Below are positions 1 through 6,479 of a stretch of 64,000 bases of DNA, piece after piece. Both the position numbers and the translations under genes were made by a program. Origin of the DNA: UMGS1908 sp964432825. GTDB taxonomy: Bacteria; Bacillota; Clostridia; Christensenellales; UBA1242. The DNA lies in the NCBI GenBank assembly GCA_964432825.1, contig CAYSOX010000005.1, positions 1 through 64,000 on the forward strand. Direction: 5' to 3'. The notes under the pieces are model-generated. The model did not search any database. It was given only the letters and a program-made list of their open reading frames with translations, and was not told the origin of the DNA. How positions within the stretch are numbered: position 1 is the stretch's first letter; every line of letters starts with the position of its first letter.

Positions 1-2
1 AA

Positions 3-362
3 GAAGCTGACTTCTTCTGCTTCGGTACAAACGACTTAACTCAAATGACATTTGGATTTAGCCGTGATGATGCTGGCAAGTTCTTACCAAGTTATTATCA
101 AAATAAGATTTATGAATCTGACCCATTTGCAAGGCTTGACACAACTGGTGTTGGTAAACTTATGGATATGGCTGTAACTCTTGGTAGAAAGACTCGTTCT
201 ACATTGCATTGTGGTATTTGCGGAGAACATGGTGGTGACCCATCAAGTATTGAATTCTGCCACAAGATTGGATTAGACTATGTTTCTTGCTCACCATTTA
301 GAGTGCCTATCGCAAGACTTGCTGCCGCTCAAGCCGCAATTAGAGAAAAAATGAATAAGTAA
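3..362 (+). CDS. ppdK: Pyruvate, phosphate dikinase, C-terminal end (partial)
   Basis: The reading frame is open from the window edge to the stop at 360-362, so only the last ~119 residues are present. They carry the end of the PEP-utilising TIM-barrel domain: FGTNDLTQMTFGFSRDD and LHCGICGEHGGDPSSIEF, whose Cys-Gly-Glu-His core holds the family's catalytic Cys, then SPFRVPIARLAAAQAA. PPDK reversibly converts pyruvate, ATP and phosphate to PEP, AMP and PPi in the cytoplasm and is common as a glycolytic enzyme in anaerobic clostridia. A terminator follows. The family assignment is secure; the N-terminus lies outside the window. Confidence 0.95.
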   Translation, partial: EADFFCFGTNDLTQMTFGFSRDDAGKFLPSYYQNKIYESDPFARLDTTGVGKLMDMAVTLGRKTRSTLHCGICGEHGGDPSSIEFCHKIGLDYVSCSPFRVPIARLAAAQAAIREKMNK

Positions 363-387
363 TTTCAAATTTTTCTAAAAATACAAA

Positions 388-420
388 AGATCACACATTC
401 AATTATGTGTGGTCTTTTTT
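388..420 (+). terminator. Intrinsic terminator after ppdK
   Basis: AGATCACACAT (388-398) pairs with ATGTGTGGTCT (404-414), with one G-T pair, followed by a run of T. It ends the ppdK transcript. Confidence 0.85.
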
Positions 421-540
421 GTGCTAAAAATTCAGATAGTAAAGTAAAAGCAAAACCTATTTAAACATACTTGGCGGGTAAAAAGTTTACCGGCAAAGCC
501 TAATTTGGGGCTGAAATTGGCTGATTTTAGAGGGAATTGG

Positions 541-569
541 TTGACAACAACTATTAATCCATTTATAAT
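541..569 (+). promoter_or_regulatory. Consensus promoter positioned for a leaderless mRNA
   Basis: TTGACA at 541-546, a 17-nt spacer, TATAAT at 564-569. Only 7 nt (AGTTTTT) separate the -10 box from the ATG at 577, so transcription should start at or next to the start codon. No Shine-Dalgarno sequence fits in between. Confidence 0.8.
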
Positions 570-576
570 AGTTTTT

Positions 577-1473
577 ATGAAAGAATGTAAAATTTGCCCA
601 CGAGAATGTGGGGTGGATAGAACTAAAAATTTGGGCTTTTGTGGATGCGGAGAAAAGATAAGAGTAAACTATGTAATGTTGCATCATTTTGAAGAGCCTA
701 TCATTAGCGGAGATGAGTGTGGCGTTGGTAGTGGTGCAATTTTTTTTGCTGGTTGTAATTTGAGGTGTGAATATTGTCAAAACTATGAATTGTCGCATGG
801 TGCGGTAGGGCAGGATATTGAAATTGAGGATTTGGTGAAAATAATTAAAGGGCTAGAGGATATGGGGGCATATAATATAAATTTGGTTACGCCTACTCAT
901 TTTACAATGCAAATTATTGAAGCACTTAAAATTTATAAGCCCAAAATTCCGGTGGTATGGAATACGTCGGGGTATGAAAAACCCGAAACAATTGAGCAGT
1001 TGAGAGGGTATGTGGATATATTTTTAACCGACTTTAAATATATGGGTGAGGGTGGCGGAAAACTCTCTAACGCTGAAAATTACTCATATTATGCCACACA
1101 TAGTATATTAAAAATGCGTGACATAGTAGGCAAAGATAAAGTTATTGATGGGTTTATGAAAAGAGGGATTATTGTTCGGCATTTAGTGTTGCCAACATTT
1201 ACAAGCGATAGTTTGAAAGTTTTAGAATGGATATCTAAAAATTTAGGGAAAGACACAATTGTAACTATTATGAACCAATATGTGCCTATGTACAAAGCAA
1301 AGGATAATGATAAAATAAATAGATTCGTCACACCACTTGAATATAAAAGGGTGGTAAATTATGCAATTGGGCTTGGGCTTGAAAATGCATACATTCAAGA
1401 TAGTGCAAGTGCAGATAGTTTTTTCACCCCTAATTTTGGAGACAAACTCAACCTATTGCATAAATTTATCTAG
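577..1473 (+). CDS. Radical SAM protein, PflA/PflX-like
   Basis: 298 residues from the ATG at 577. An in-frame start at 505 would place the promoter at 541-569 inside the gene, so 577 is preferred. Near residues 4-30 there is a Cys-rich N-terminus (CKICPRECGVDR, LGFCGCGE). The radical SAM 4Fe-4S motif is CNLRCEYC, preceded by GAIFFAG. This arrangement matches the 'putative pyruvate formate-lyase activating enzyme' family, whose substrate is unknown in most members. No glycyl radical enzyme lies next to it. An iron-sulfur SAM-cleaving enzyme is certain; the substrate is not. The mRNA is predicted to be leaderless. Confidence 0.85.
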   Translation: MKECKICPRECGVDRTKNLGFCGCGEKIRVNYVMLHHFEEPIISGDECGVGSGAIFFAGCNLRCEYCQNYELSHGAVGQDIEIEDLVKIIKGLEDMGAYNINLVTPTHFTMQIIEALKIYKPKIPVVWNTSGYEKPETIEQLRGYVDIFLTDFKYMGEGGGKLSNAENYSYYATHSILKMRDIVGKDKVIDGFMKRGIIVRHLVLPTFTSDSLKVLEWISKNLGKDTIVTIMNQYVPMYKAKDNDKINRFVTPLEYKRVVNYAIGLGLENAYIQDSASADSFFTPNFGDKLNLLHKFI

Positions 1474-1817
1474 TCGGCTAATTTTGATTATTAAATTCAT
1501 TTAAGCGGTGCAGGTGGGTTGTTTAGATATTCCTACAATCCGGCATTTTCAACAATTTCTTTAAAAACTTTAAGTAGACGTAGTTGTTTTTTGTGCTACC
1601 AGCCTTTAAATCTTCGCATTTTCAACAATTGGTGTAAAATATTTAACAATGTTTACTGCAACTTAAACTAATGTTCATTTAATTTAATTACAAGTCTTTA
1701 AAATGGTTTTAAACCGAAAAACTTCATAAATTTACAAAGTTTTTACGGAATTTCCGTAAAAACTATTGCATTTTACAAACTTTTTTGGTAGTATATTGTT
1801 AACAAAGGAGATAAGTT
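1474..1817. other. Intergenic region with direct repeat and possible gene remnant
   Basis: A 344-nt stretch without a convincing gene. The 15-mer GCATTTTCAACAATT occurs exactly at 1543-1557 and 1616-1630. Read on the minus strand both copies encode a short '..IVENA..' tail followed by a stop, which could be decayed 3' ends of a duplicated gene. The right end holds the palindrome at 1738-1764 and a promoter candidate, TTGCAT (1766-1771)-17 nt-TAGTAT (1789-1794), for the next gene. Confidence 0.4.
1738..1764. promoter_or_regulatory. Perfect 12-bp inverted repeat, possible operator
   Basis: AGTTTTTACGGA, then ATT, then TCCGTAAAAACT: a perfect 12-bp dyad with a 3-nt centre. It lies just upstream of the promoter candidate of the AAA_14 ATPase gene, a suitable place for a dimeric regulator. 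There is no T-run directly after it, so it is not a typical terminator. Confidence 0.45.
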
Positions 1818-3011
1818 ATGATAATAAGACCAGATTATTTAGAAAAAATTAAACCGTTTATAGATGTTAAACTTGTTAAAATTCTTGCTGGAATTAGAAG
1901 GTGTGGCAAATCCACAATTTTAGAAATGATAAGAGGGGAACTACTTTCTCGTGGAATTAACGAACAACATATAATCACAAGAAAATACACAAGCGAGGAG
2001 TATGATAAGTCTTTTACCAACAAACAAATGTATGAAGAACTTAAATCTTTAATGGTTGATAAAGGCAAATACTATTTTCTTTTGGACGAATTGCAAGAAA
2101 TATCGGGCTGGGAAAAAGCCATAAATACTTTACTTGAAGACTACAACACAGATATTTATGTTACTGGTTCTAACTCAAAACTTATGAGCAGTGAAATTTC
2201 AACCTACCTAACGGGGAGATTTGTAACAATCCCCGTTTTTACCCTTTCATTTAAAGAATATTTGGCGTTTAAAAATAACCCTCAAAAGTCCGACAAAGAA
2301 CAGTTGCAAGATTATATTCGCTTAGGTGGGTTTCCGTTGGTCGCAAGTAGCAATTTTGACGAAAAAACGACTTATGGGGTGGTGGAAGACATATACAATT
2401 CGGTTGTAGTAAATGATATTACAAACAAACACTCAGTTTCAAATATAGATTTATTTAATCGAGTTGTTAGATTTATTGTGGAAAATGTTGGAAAAACTTT
2501 CTCTGCCAATTCAATTGTAAATTTTTTAAAATCTGAAAAAAGAACCATTTCAGTAGAAGCAATTTATAATTACTTGGAATGGCTTGAAAAAGCGTTCGTA
2601 ATTTACCGCTGTAAAAGATATGATTTGCAAGGTAAAAATGTATTAAAAACTCAAGAAAAATTTTATCTAGCTGACCAGTCTATAAAATACGCTTTATATG
2701 GCTTTAACCCAACAAGTATCGCTTCAATGCTTGAAAATATTGTTTTCTTTGAGTTAAAAAGGCGAGGATATGATGTTTTTATTGGGAAAAATGCCGAAAA
2801 GAAAATAGATTTTGTTGCAACAAAAAGAGCTGATAAACTTTATGTGCAAGTTTGCCGAGAACTTCCAAAAGAGTCCGATAGAGAAATTGCAAACTTAATG
2901 GAAATAAAAGACCACCATCCTAAAATGGTGGTCACCCTTGATGACTATGCAGGTGGAAATGTTAATGGGATAAAGATAGTTCACCTTGCCGATTTCTTAC
3001 TTGAGAGTTAA
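1818..3011 (+). CDS. AAA_14 / DUF4143 family ATPase
   Basis: 397 residues, preceded by AAAGGAG 7 nt from the ATG. Walker A GIRRCGKST lies near residues 25-34 and Walker B YYFLLDELQEI near 86-96, followed by a sensor-like VTGSNS. The C-terminal half fits DUF4143, a PD-(D/E)xK-like nuclease fold (VFFELKRRGYDVFIG, then KIDFVATKR). This is the COG1373 'predicted AAA+ ATPase' family. Such proteins are abundant in anaerobic gut bacteria; their biological role is unproven. It appears monocistronic and faces thyX tail to tail across 6 nt. A defence or mobile-element role is only speculation. Confidence 0.85.
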   Translation: MIIRPDYLEKIKPFIDVKLVKILAGIRRCGKSTILEMIRGELLSRGINEQHIITRKYTSEEYDKSFTNKQMYEELKSLMVDKGKYYFLLDELQEISGWEKAINTLLEDYNTDIYVTGSNSKLMSSEISTYLTGRFVTIPVFTLSFKEYLAFKNNPQKSDKEQLQDYIRLGGFPLVASSNFDEKTTYGVVEDIYNSVVVNDITNKHSVSNIDLFNRVVRFIVENVGKTFSANSIVNFLKSEKRTISVEAIYNYLEWLEKAFVIYRCKRYDLQGKNVLKTQEKFYLADQSIKYALYGFNPTSIASMLENIVFFELKRRGYDVFIGKNAEKKIDFVATKRADKLYVQVCRELPKESDREIANLMEIKDHHPKMVVTLDDYAGGNVNGIKIVHLADFLLES

Positions 3012-3017
3012 ATTTTA

Positions 3018-4208
3018 TTAAATTTCGCGTTCTCCGGTTACGCCGTCTGGGAATCCGCATCTTGATGGGCAATCATAGTCGGGGAATGTACACCTTGAGC
3101 CTTTGGTGTATTTTGATACAAATTCAGCAAGTTCGGGATTAGTTTTCTCAAGCGCAACCTTATATTCATTTAAAGTCGCGGTCGTTTGCTCTTGAATTTC
3201 CTTTTGGGCAAAGGTGCAACAACGCTCTTTCGCTTTTAAAATAAGGTTTTCAAGTGTTCCAGATTCGTTAATATTCACAAGTAGCCCTTGAGGAATGTTG
3301 AAACTTAAAGAAGAAATGTCTTTTGTCCATTCTTGTACTAAATCTGGATTAGAATTTAAAATAGGTGGGGTGTAAAATTCGTCGGTGTCTAAAAGAGTAA
3401 TATCGTAATTTAATGTACGATGCCTTTGGGCTTGTGCAAGTTGTGCTAAAGAACCTTTATAATAAGTTGAATAAATGGTTCCAAAATGCTTTTCTGGTTT
3501 TAAAATAGGATTTCTAAAAAGTGAAATGTTTCTATTTTTGCCATCATTTTGTAGGTCGTTATCAAGATAAGGGATGCTTTTTTCAATTGCATCGCAGAAA
3601 TCTTTCATACAAGGTTTTAATATATCCAAAATTTTGTTTTGAGAAGAGGTGTATTCGCTAGACTTTCGCAAGAATTTGTACAAATAGTTTAGTTGGCGGT
3701 AAGAAATGGTGTATTCCATAGATGTTGGAGTGAAAACACTTGTTAAATACCTAGCATTTTCTTGAGCCAATTTTTTTATTTTAGTTTCGGTAAAAAAGTT
3801 AGGGCATTTTTCTTGATATTTTTCTTTAATTAAATTATAAAAAATATCCAACCATTTATTATACAAAACTTGTTCGTCATCTTTTAGAACCATTTTTGTG
3901 TATCTTGCCGACTTTTCACTTGTGGTGTACATTTTTTCATTATTTAAAACCATTGCTAGGGCTTTTGGAATGTCTTCAAGGTACAAACTAATATATGCAT
4001 GGTCGTACACACTGTGGTGCCCGCTACCTTTGGTTTGCGCTATTCTTCTTGCCGTTTTTTCGGTTGGTTCATTCAATAGGCTTGCAAAGTTATTTGGCAT
4101 ATAACAAATGCCCGCACTCTTTCCTCCAAAGGTGTCAAAATCTTCTTTTGCTGGAATTTCATTTGGGTTTTCAATAACTTTGGTTGTTGCAATTAGTTCA
4201 ATTTTCAT
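3018..4208 (-). CDS. thyX: FAD-dependent thymidylate synthase, long divergent ThyX form
   Basis: 396 residues if started at the second in-frame ATG (4208), which lies 10 nt after AAAGGAG; the first ATG (4217) is only 1 nt after it. The protein is nearly twice the length of classical ThyX. An N-terminal ThyX-like unit has GSGHHSVYDHAYISLYLED, and a second unit has LAQAQRHRTLNYDITLL with the RHR core. The tail is Cys-rich (CTFPDYDCPSRCGFPDG). ThyX makes dTMP from dUMP with methylenetetrahydrofolate and FADH2. The canonical RHRxxSxN motif is not intact: Asn replaces the Ser. No thyA is seen in the window. The family call is good; catalytic competence is inferred. Confidence 0.8.
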   Translation of the reverse strand: MKIELIATTKVIENPNEIPAKEDFDTFGGKSAGICYMPNNFASLLNEPTEKTARRIAQTKGSGHHSVYDHAYISLYLEDIPKALAMVLNNEKMYTTSEKSARYTKMVLKDDEQVLYNKWLDIFYNLIKEKYQEKCPNFFTETKIKKLAQENARYLTSVFTPTSMEYTISYRQLNYLYKFLRKSSEYTSSQNKILDILKPCMKDFCDAIEKSIPYLDNDLQNDGKNRNISLFRNPILKPEKHFGTIYSTYYKGSLAQLAQAQRHRTLNYDITLLDTDEFYTPPILNSNPDLVQEWTKDISSLSFNIPQGLLVNINESGTLENLILKAKERCCTFAQKEIQEQTTATLNEYKVALEKTNPELAEFVSKYTKGSRCTFPDYDCPSRCGFPDGVTGEREI

Positions 4209-4433
4209 TTGTCTCATACTCCTTTTTTGTAATCTTTTTAGAGTTTAACATAAAAACTAAGGATATTCAAGCGAATAGTAAAGAAAATTTTTACACACAT
4301 CAGATTTGAGTGTTTTAATTTTTTGATCATTCACAAGACATTAAAAATTAGGAGTATTTAATTAATTTTTTGAAATATAAGGAAGGTTGGTGTTTTTGGA
4401 AGATTTAGTATTTATGTTTTAAAAGAGGTGCTA

Positions 4434-4462
4434 TTGACAATTTTGATTTTGTGTGGTATTAT
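4434..4462 (+). promoter_or_regulatory. Promoter of the methyltransferase-like gene
   Basis: TTGACA 4434-4439, 17-nt spacer, TATTAT 4457-4462, followed by a short leader with TGAGG just before the ATG at 4486. Confidence 0.75.
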
Positions 4463-4485
4463 ATTCATAAAATTATGAGGATTTT

Positions 4486-5181
4486 ATGAATAAAGAGTTG
4501 TTTAAATGTATAATTAAAAATAAGGCGGATTTATGGTTAAAAGAAAATCCGCTTTTGTTAAATAGCAAAGAAAAACAAAAGTTTTTAATGGGACTACAAA
4601 ATTATTTAGATAGTAAAACTATTACCATTGATGATGAAGTTTTCGACTTTTTAGTACAACAAAAACTAGTGCAAAATGAACCTCGAGAAAAAAGTTTTGA
4701 AAAATATTTAATAAAAAAATATGAAAGTGTAAATGGGTTAAATATATTAGATGTTGGTGCGGGTAGAACGTGTACCTTGTCAAAAATTTTAGCGACCGAT
4801 GGTGCTAAAATGACGGCAATGGATGTAAATATCCGAATTTGTAACGATGATTTGAGAAGAATGCGAATTAAAGCATTAAAAAACTTTTTTAGATGTGATG
4901 AATACTCAAAAAATGGGAGAGGTACGGATGTTAAAAATTTCGATATAATTGTAGGGTTGGAGCCTTGCGATGCGACCGAACATATTATCCGTCAAGCGTT
5001 AAAATACGACAAACCTTTTGATGTGTGTTTATGTGTTGCTCCACATAAAGGTTTAAATGGCTTAATGTTCGGCTCGTTTGAAGAATGGTATAATTACCTA
5101 AAGTCAATTTCAAAAGAAGTTACTATTCTAGAACAGGGTAATAATTTTATTGCAACCAATAGTGGAAGTTTAGAAAGGTAG
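4486..5181 (+). CDS. Methyltransferase-like Rossmann protein, function unknown
   Basis: 231 residues. The N-terminal ~80 residues are helical and charged. From ~84 onward there is a class I SAM-binding signature, LNILDVGAGRTCTLSKIL, with an acidic strand-2 end (MTAMDVNIRI), then FDIIVGLEPCDATEHIIRQA and a FDVCLCVAPHKG loop. The DVGAG glycine loop supports SAM binding, but there is no catalytic motif that names a substrate. It has its own promoter, RBS and terminator, so it is a single-gene unit. I do not recognise a named family. Confidence 0.6.
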   Translation: MNKELFKCIIKNKADLWLKENPLLLNSKEKQKFLMGLQNYLDSKTITIDDEVFDFLVQQKLVQNEPREKSFEKYLIKKYESVNGLNILDVGAGRTCTLSKILATDGAKMTAMDVNIRICNDDLRRMRIKALKNFFRCDEYSKNGRGTDVKNFDIIVGLEPCDATEHIIRQALKYDKPFDVCLCVAPHKGLNGLMFGSFEEWYNYLKSISKEVTILEQGNNFIATNSGSLER

Positions 5182-5207
5182 AAAATATAGAAGAGTTCGA
5201 AAGTAAA

Positions 5208-5240
5208 AAGGATACACAAGTCTTTGGTGTATCCTTTATA
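5208..5240 (+). terminator. Intrinsic terminator hairpin
   Basis: AAAGGATACAC (5208-5218) pairs with GTGTATCCTTT (5227-5237). The T-tract is short, so efficiency is uncertain. Confidence 0.65.
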
Positions 5241-5402
5241 ATTGTCTAATCTCAAGTTTCTCATAAATGTGTAAATTAGTTTTTTTGCCCTAAAGTTACT
5301 TTACTATAAATTTTAAACAAAAATTTTAGTTTTTAAAATAAAAAAAGAGAAAAGCAAAAATGTGTAAAATTGTAGTAAAAGACGGTGCTTGGTGGAGGCG
5401 AA

Positions 5403-5687
5403 CTACTTTTCTTCAATTACAAAATAGGTTTCGCCGTCTTTTATTTTTAAGTCATTTCGCAAACTGTCTTCAATAAAAAGGTCGTTTTTGCTGTTTGATA
5501 TATCGGTTTCAAGGTCGGATTTTTGTGTGTACAAAGATTCAATTTGTGTGTCTATATCTTGAATTTCGTTTTCGACTTTTGTGAATTTAATTCGTTGAAA
5601 GGTGATAATTCCGACAAGTACCACCAAAAAAGCCGTAGCACATACAGTTATTAGTTTAACAAGTTGATTCAGTTGGTTTTGTGTCAT
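5403..5687 (-). CDS. divIC: DivIC/FtsB-family septum formation protein
   Basis: 94 residues: a short cytoplasmic N-terminus, one membrane segment (about 10-30, LITVCATAFLVVLVGIITF), then a coiled coil (about 35-70) and a small C-terminal domain. This is the DivIC/FtsB layout; these proteins join FtsL and DivIB/FtsQ at the division septum. AAAGGAG lies 9 nt before the ATG. The gene overlaps the 3' end of yabQ by 32 nt, which implies coupled translation. Position after yabP-yabQ matches the order known in Bacillus and supports the call despite low sequence conservation. Confidence 0.85.
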   Translation of the reverse strand: MTQNQLNQLVKLITVCATAFLVVLVGIITFQRIKFTKVENEIQDIDTQIESLYTQKSDLETDISNSKNDLFIEDSLRNDLKIKDGETYFVIEEK

Positions 5688-6033
5688 TCTTGTTTTCTCC
5701 TTTCTTAAATTTTCGTTTTTGGTTAATTTTTAAATTAACTTTACTAATTATATTATAGAATTTTTTGCCTAAAAAATCAAGCAAATTTCCAACAGAAATT
5801 ACTTCAATTAAAATTCCAAACAAAAATGCACATATTGTATACATACGAACAATACCGCTAGTTTCAAAAATTACACAATAAACAAAAATAAGTCCAGCAA
5901 AGATACTGCTTATAATATCTGTCAGAATATAAACAAACCTTTTGTGATTTGAAATTTCTACAAAGATATGTAAAATTGAGTAGCCTAGTCCTGCAATTAT
6001 CCCATAAAAACTTATAACTAATAATTCTGTCAT
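5656..6033 (-). CDS. yabQ: Spore cortex biosynthesis protein YabQ
   Basis: 125 residues with about four membrane segments (starts TELLVISFYGIIAGLGYSIL; later ILTDIISSIFAGLIFVYCVI and YTICAFLFGILIEVIS) and a basic hydrophilic tail. Size and pattern fit YabQ, a polytopic protein needed for spore cortex formation. It sits between yabP and divIC, 6 nt after yabP, in the same order as in Bacillus subtilis. The call depends on topology plus synteny. The tail overlaps divIC. Confidence 0.85.
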   Translation of the reverse strand: MTELLVISFYGIIAGLGYSILHIFVEISNHKRFVYILTDIISSIFAGLIFVYCVIFETSGIVRMYTICAFLFGILIEVISVGNLLDFLGKKFYNIISKVNLKINQKRKFKKGENKNDTKPTESTC

Positions 6034-6039
6034 TTAAAC

Positions 6040-6315
6040 CTACTTAAATATTTTTTGAAAAAAACTTTTTTTTGCTTTAGCGTATTCAATCTTAAAAATT
6101 TCTCCTTCGGCCTCTAAACTTTTTTCGTTGATTAATAAATTTTTAACCTTTAAATTGTTCCCTGTGATTGATACATTTCCGCAGTCGGTTTTTGCAAGAA
6201 TTTCGGTTGGGGTGGCAGAAATAACCTCAATACAGCCGTTCATTTTAACTTCTTTGCGGTGGTTTAGCGTAAGAGTGTGTTCAACTTGTTTTGGTGCTTG
6301 GTCATTAATTTTCAT
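6040..6315 (-). CDS. yabP: Sporulation protein YabP
   Basis: 91 residues. The EHTLTLNHRKEVKMNGCIEV start and the ITGNNLKVKNLLINEKSLEAE strand pattern match YabP/YqfC proteins, small beta-rich spore proteins made in the mother cell under sigma E in Bacillus. The RBS AGAGGAG lies 7 nt before the ATG. First gene of the minus-strand yabP-yabQ-divIC operon, divergent from spoIIE. No convincing sigma E promoter could be picked out by eye. Confidence 0.88.
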   Translation of the reverse strand: MKINDQAPKQVEHTLTLNHRKEVKMNGCIEVISATPTEILAKTDCGNVSITGNNLKVKNLLINEKSLEAEGEIFKIEYAKAKKSFFQKIFK

Positions 6316-6402
6316 ATAAATCTCCTCTAATAAATTTATGAATTCTGTTAAAATCGTTATGAATTACGTTCAATTAAATCTATGAAGAAAGTTGGTAAAT
6401 TA

Positions 6403-6420
6403 TGTATTTTACAAAATACA
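6403..6420. promoter_or_regulatory. Palindrome in the yabP-spoIIE divergent intergenic region
   Basis: TGTATTTTACAAAATACA is a perfect 18-bp dyad, located between two divergent sporulation transcripts. It could bind a dimeric regulator. It does not match the Spo0A box TGTCGAA. Confidence 0.35.
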
Positions 6421-6479
6421 GCAAAATTATCAAAAAAAGGGTTAGTAATTTTGATTTTATTTAGTATATCATTTGCGGT

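Noticed and set aside
505..576. Upstream in-frame start for the radical SAM gene
   Set aside because: The N-terminal extension would overlap the consensus promoter at 541-569.
6316..6479. Spo0A-controlled spoIIE promoter
   Set aside because: No TGTCGAA box and no good -35 element could be found, so no promoter is claimed.
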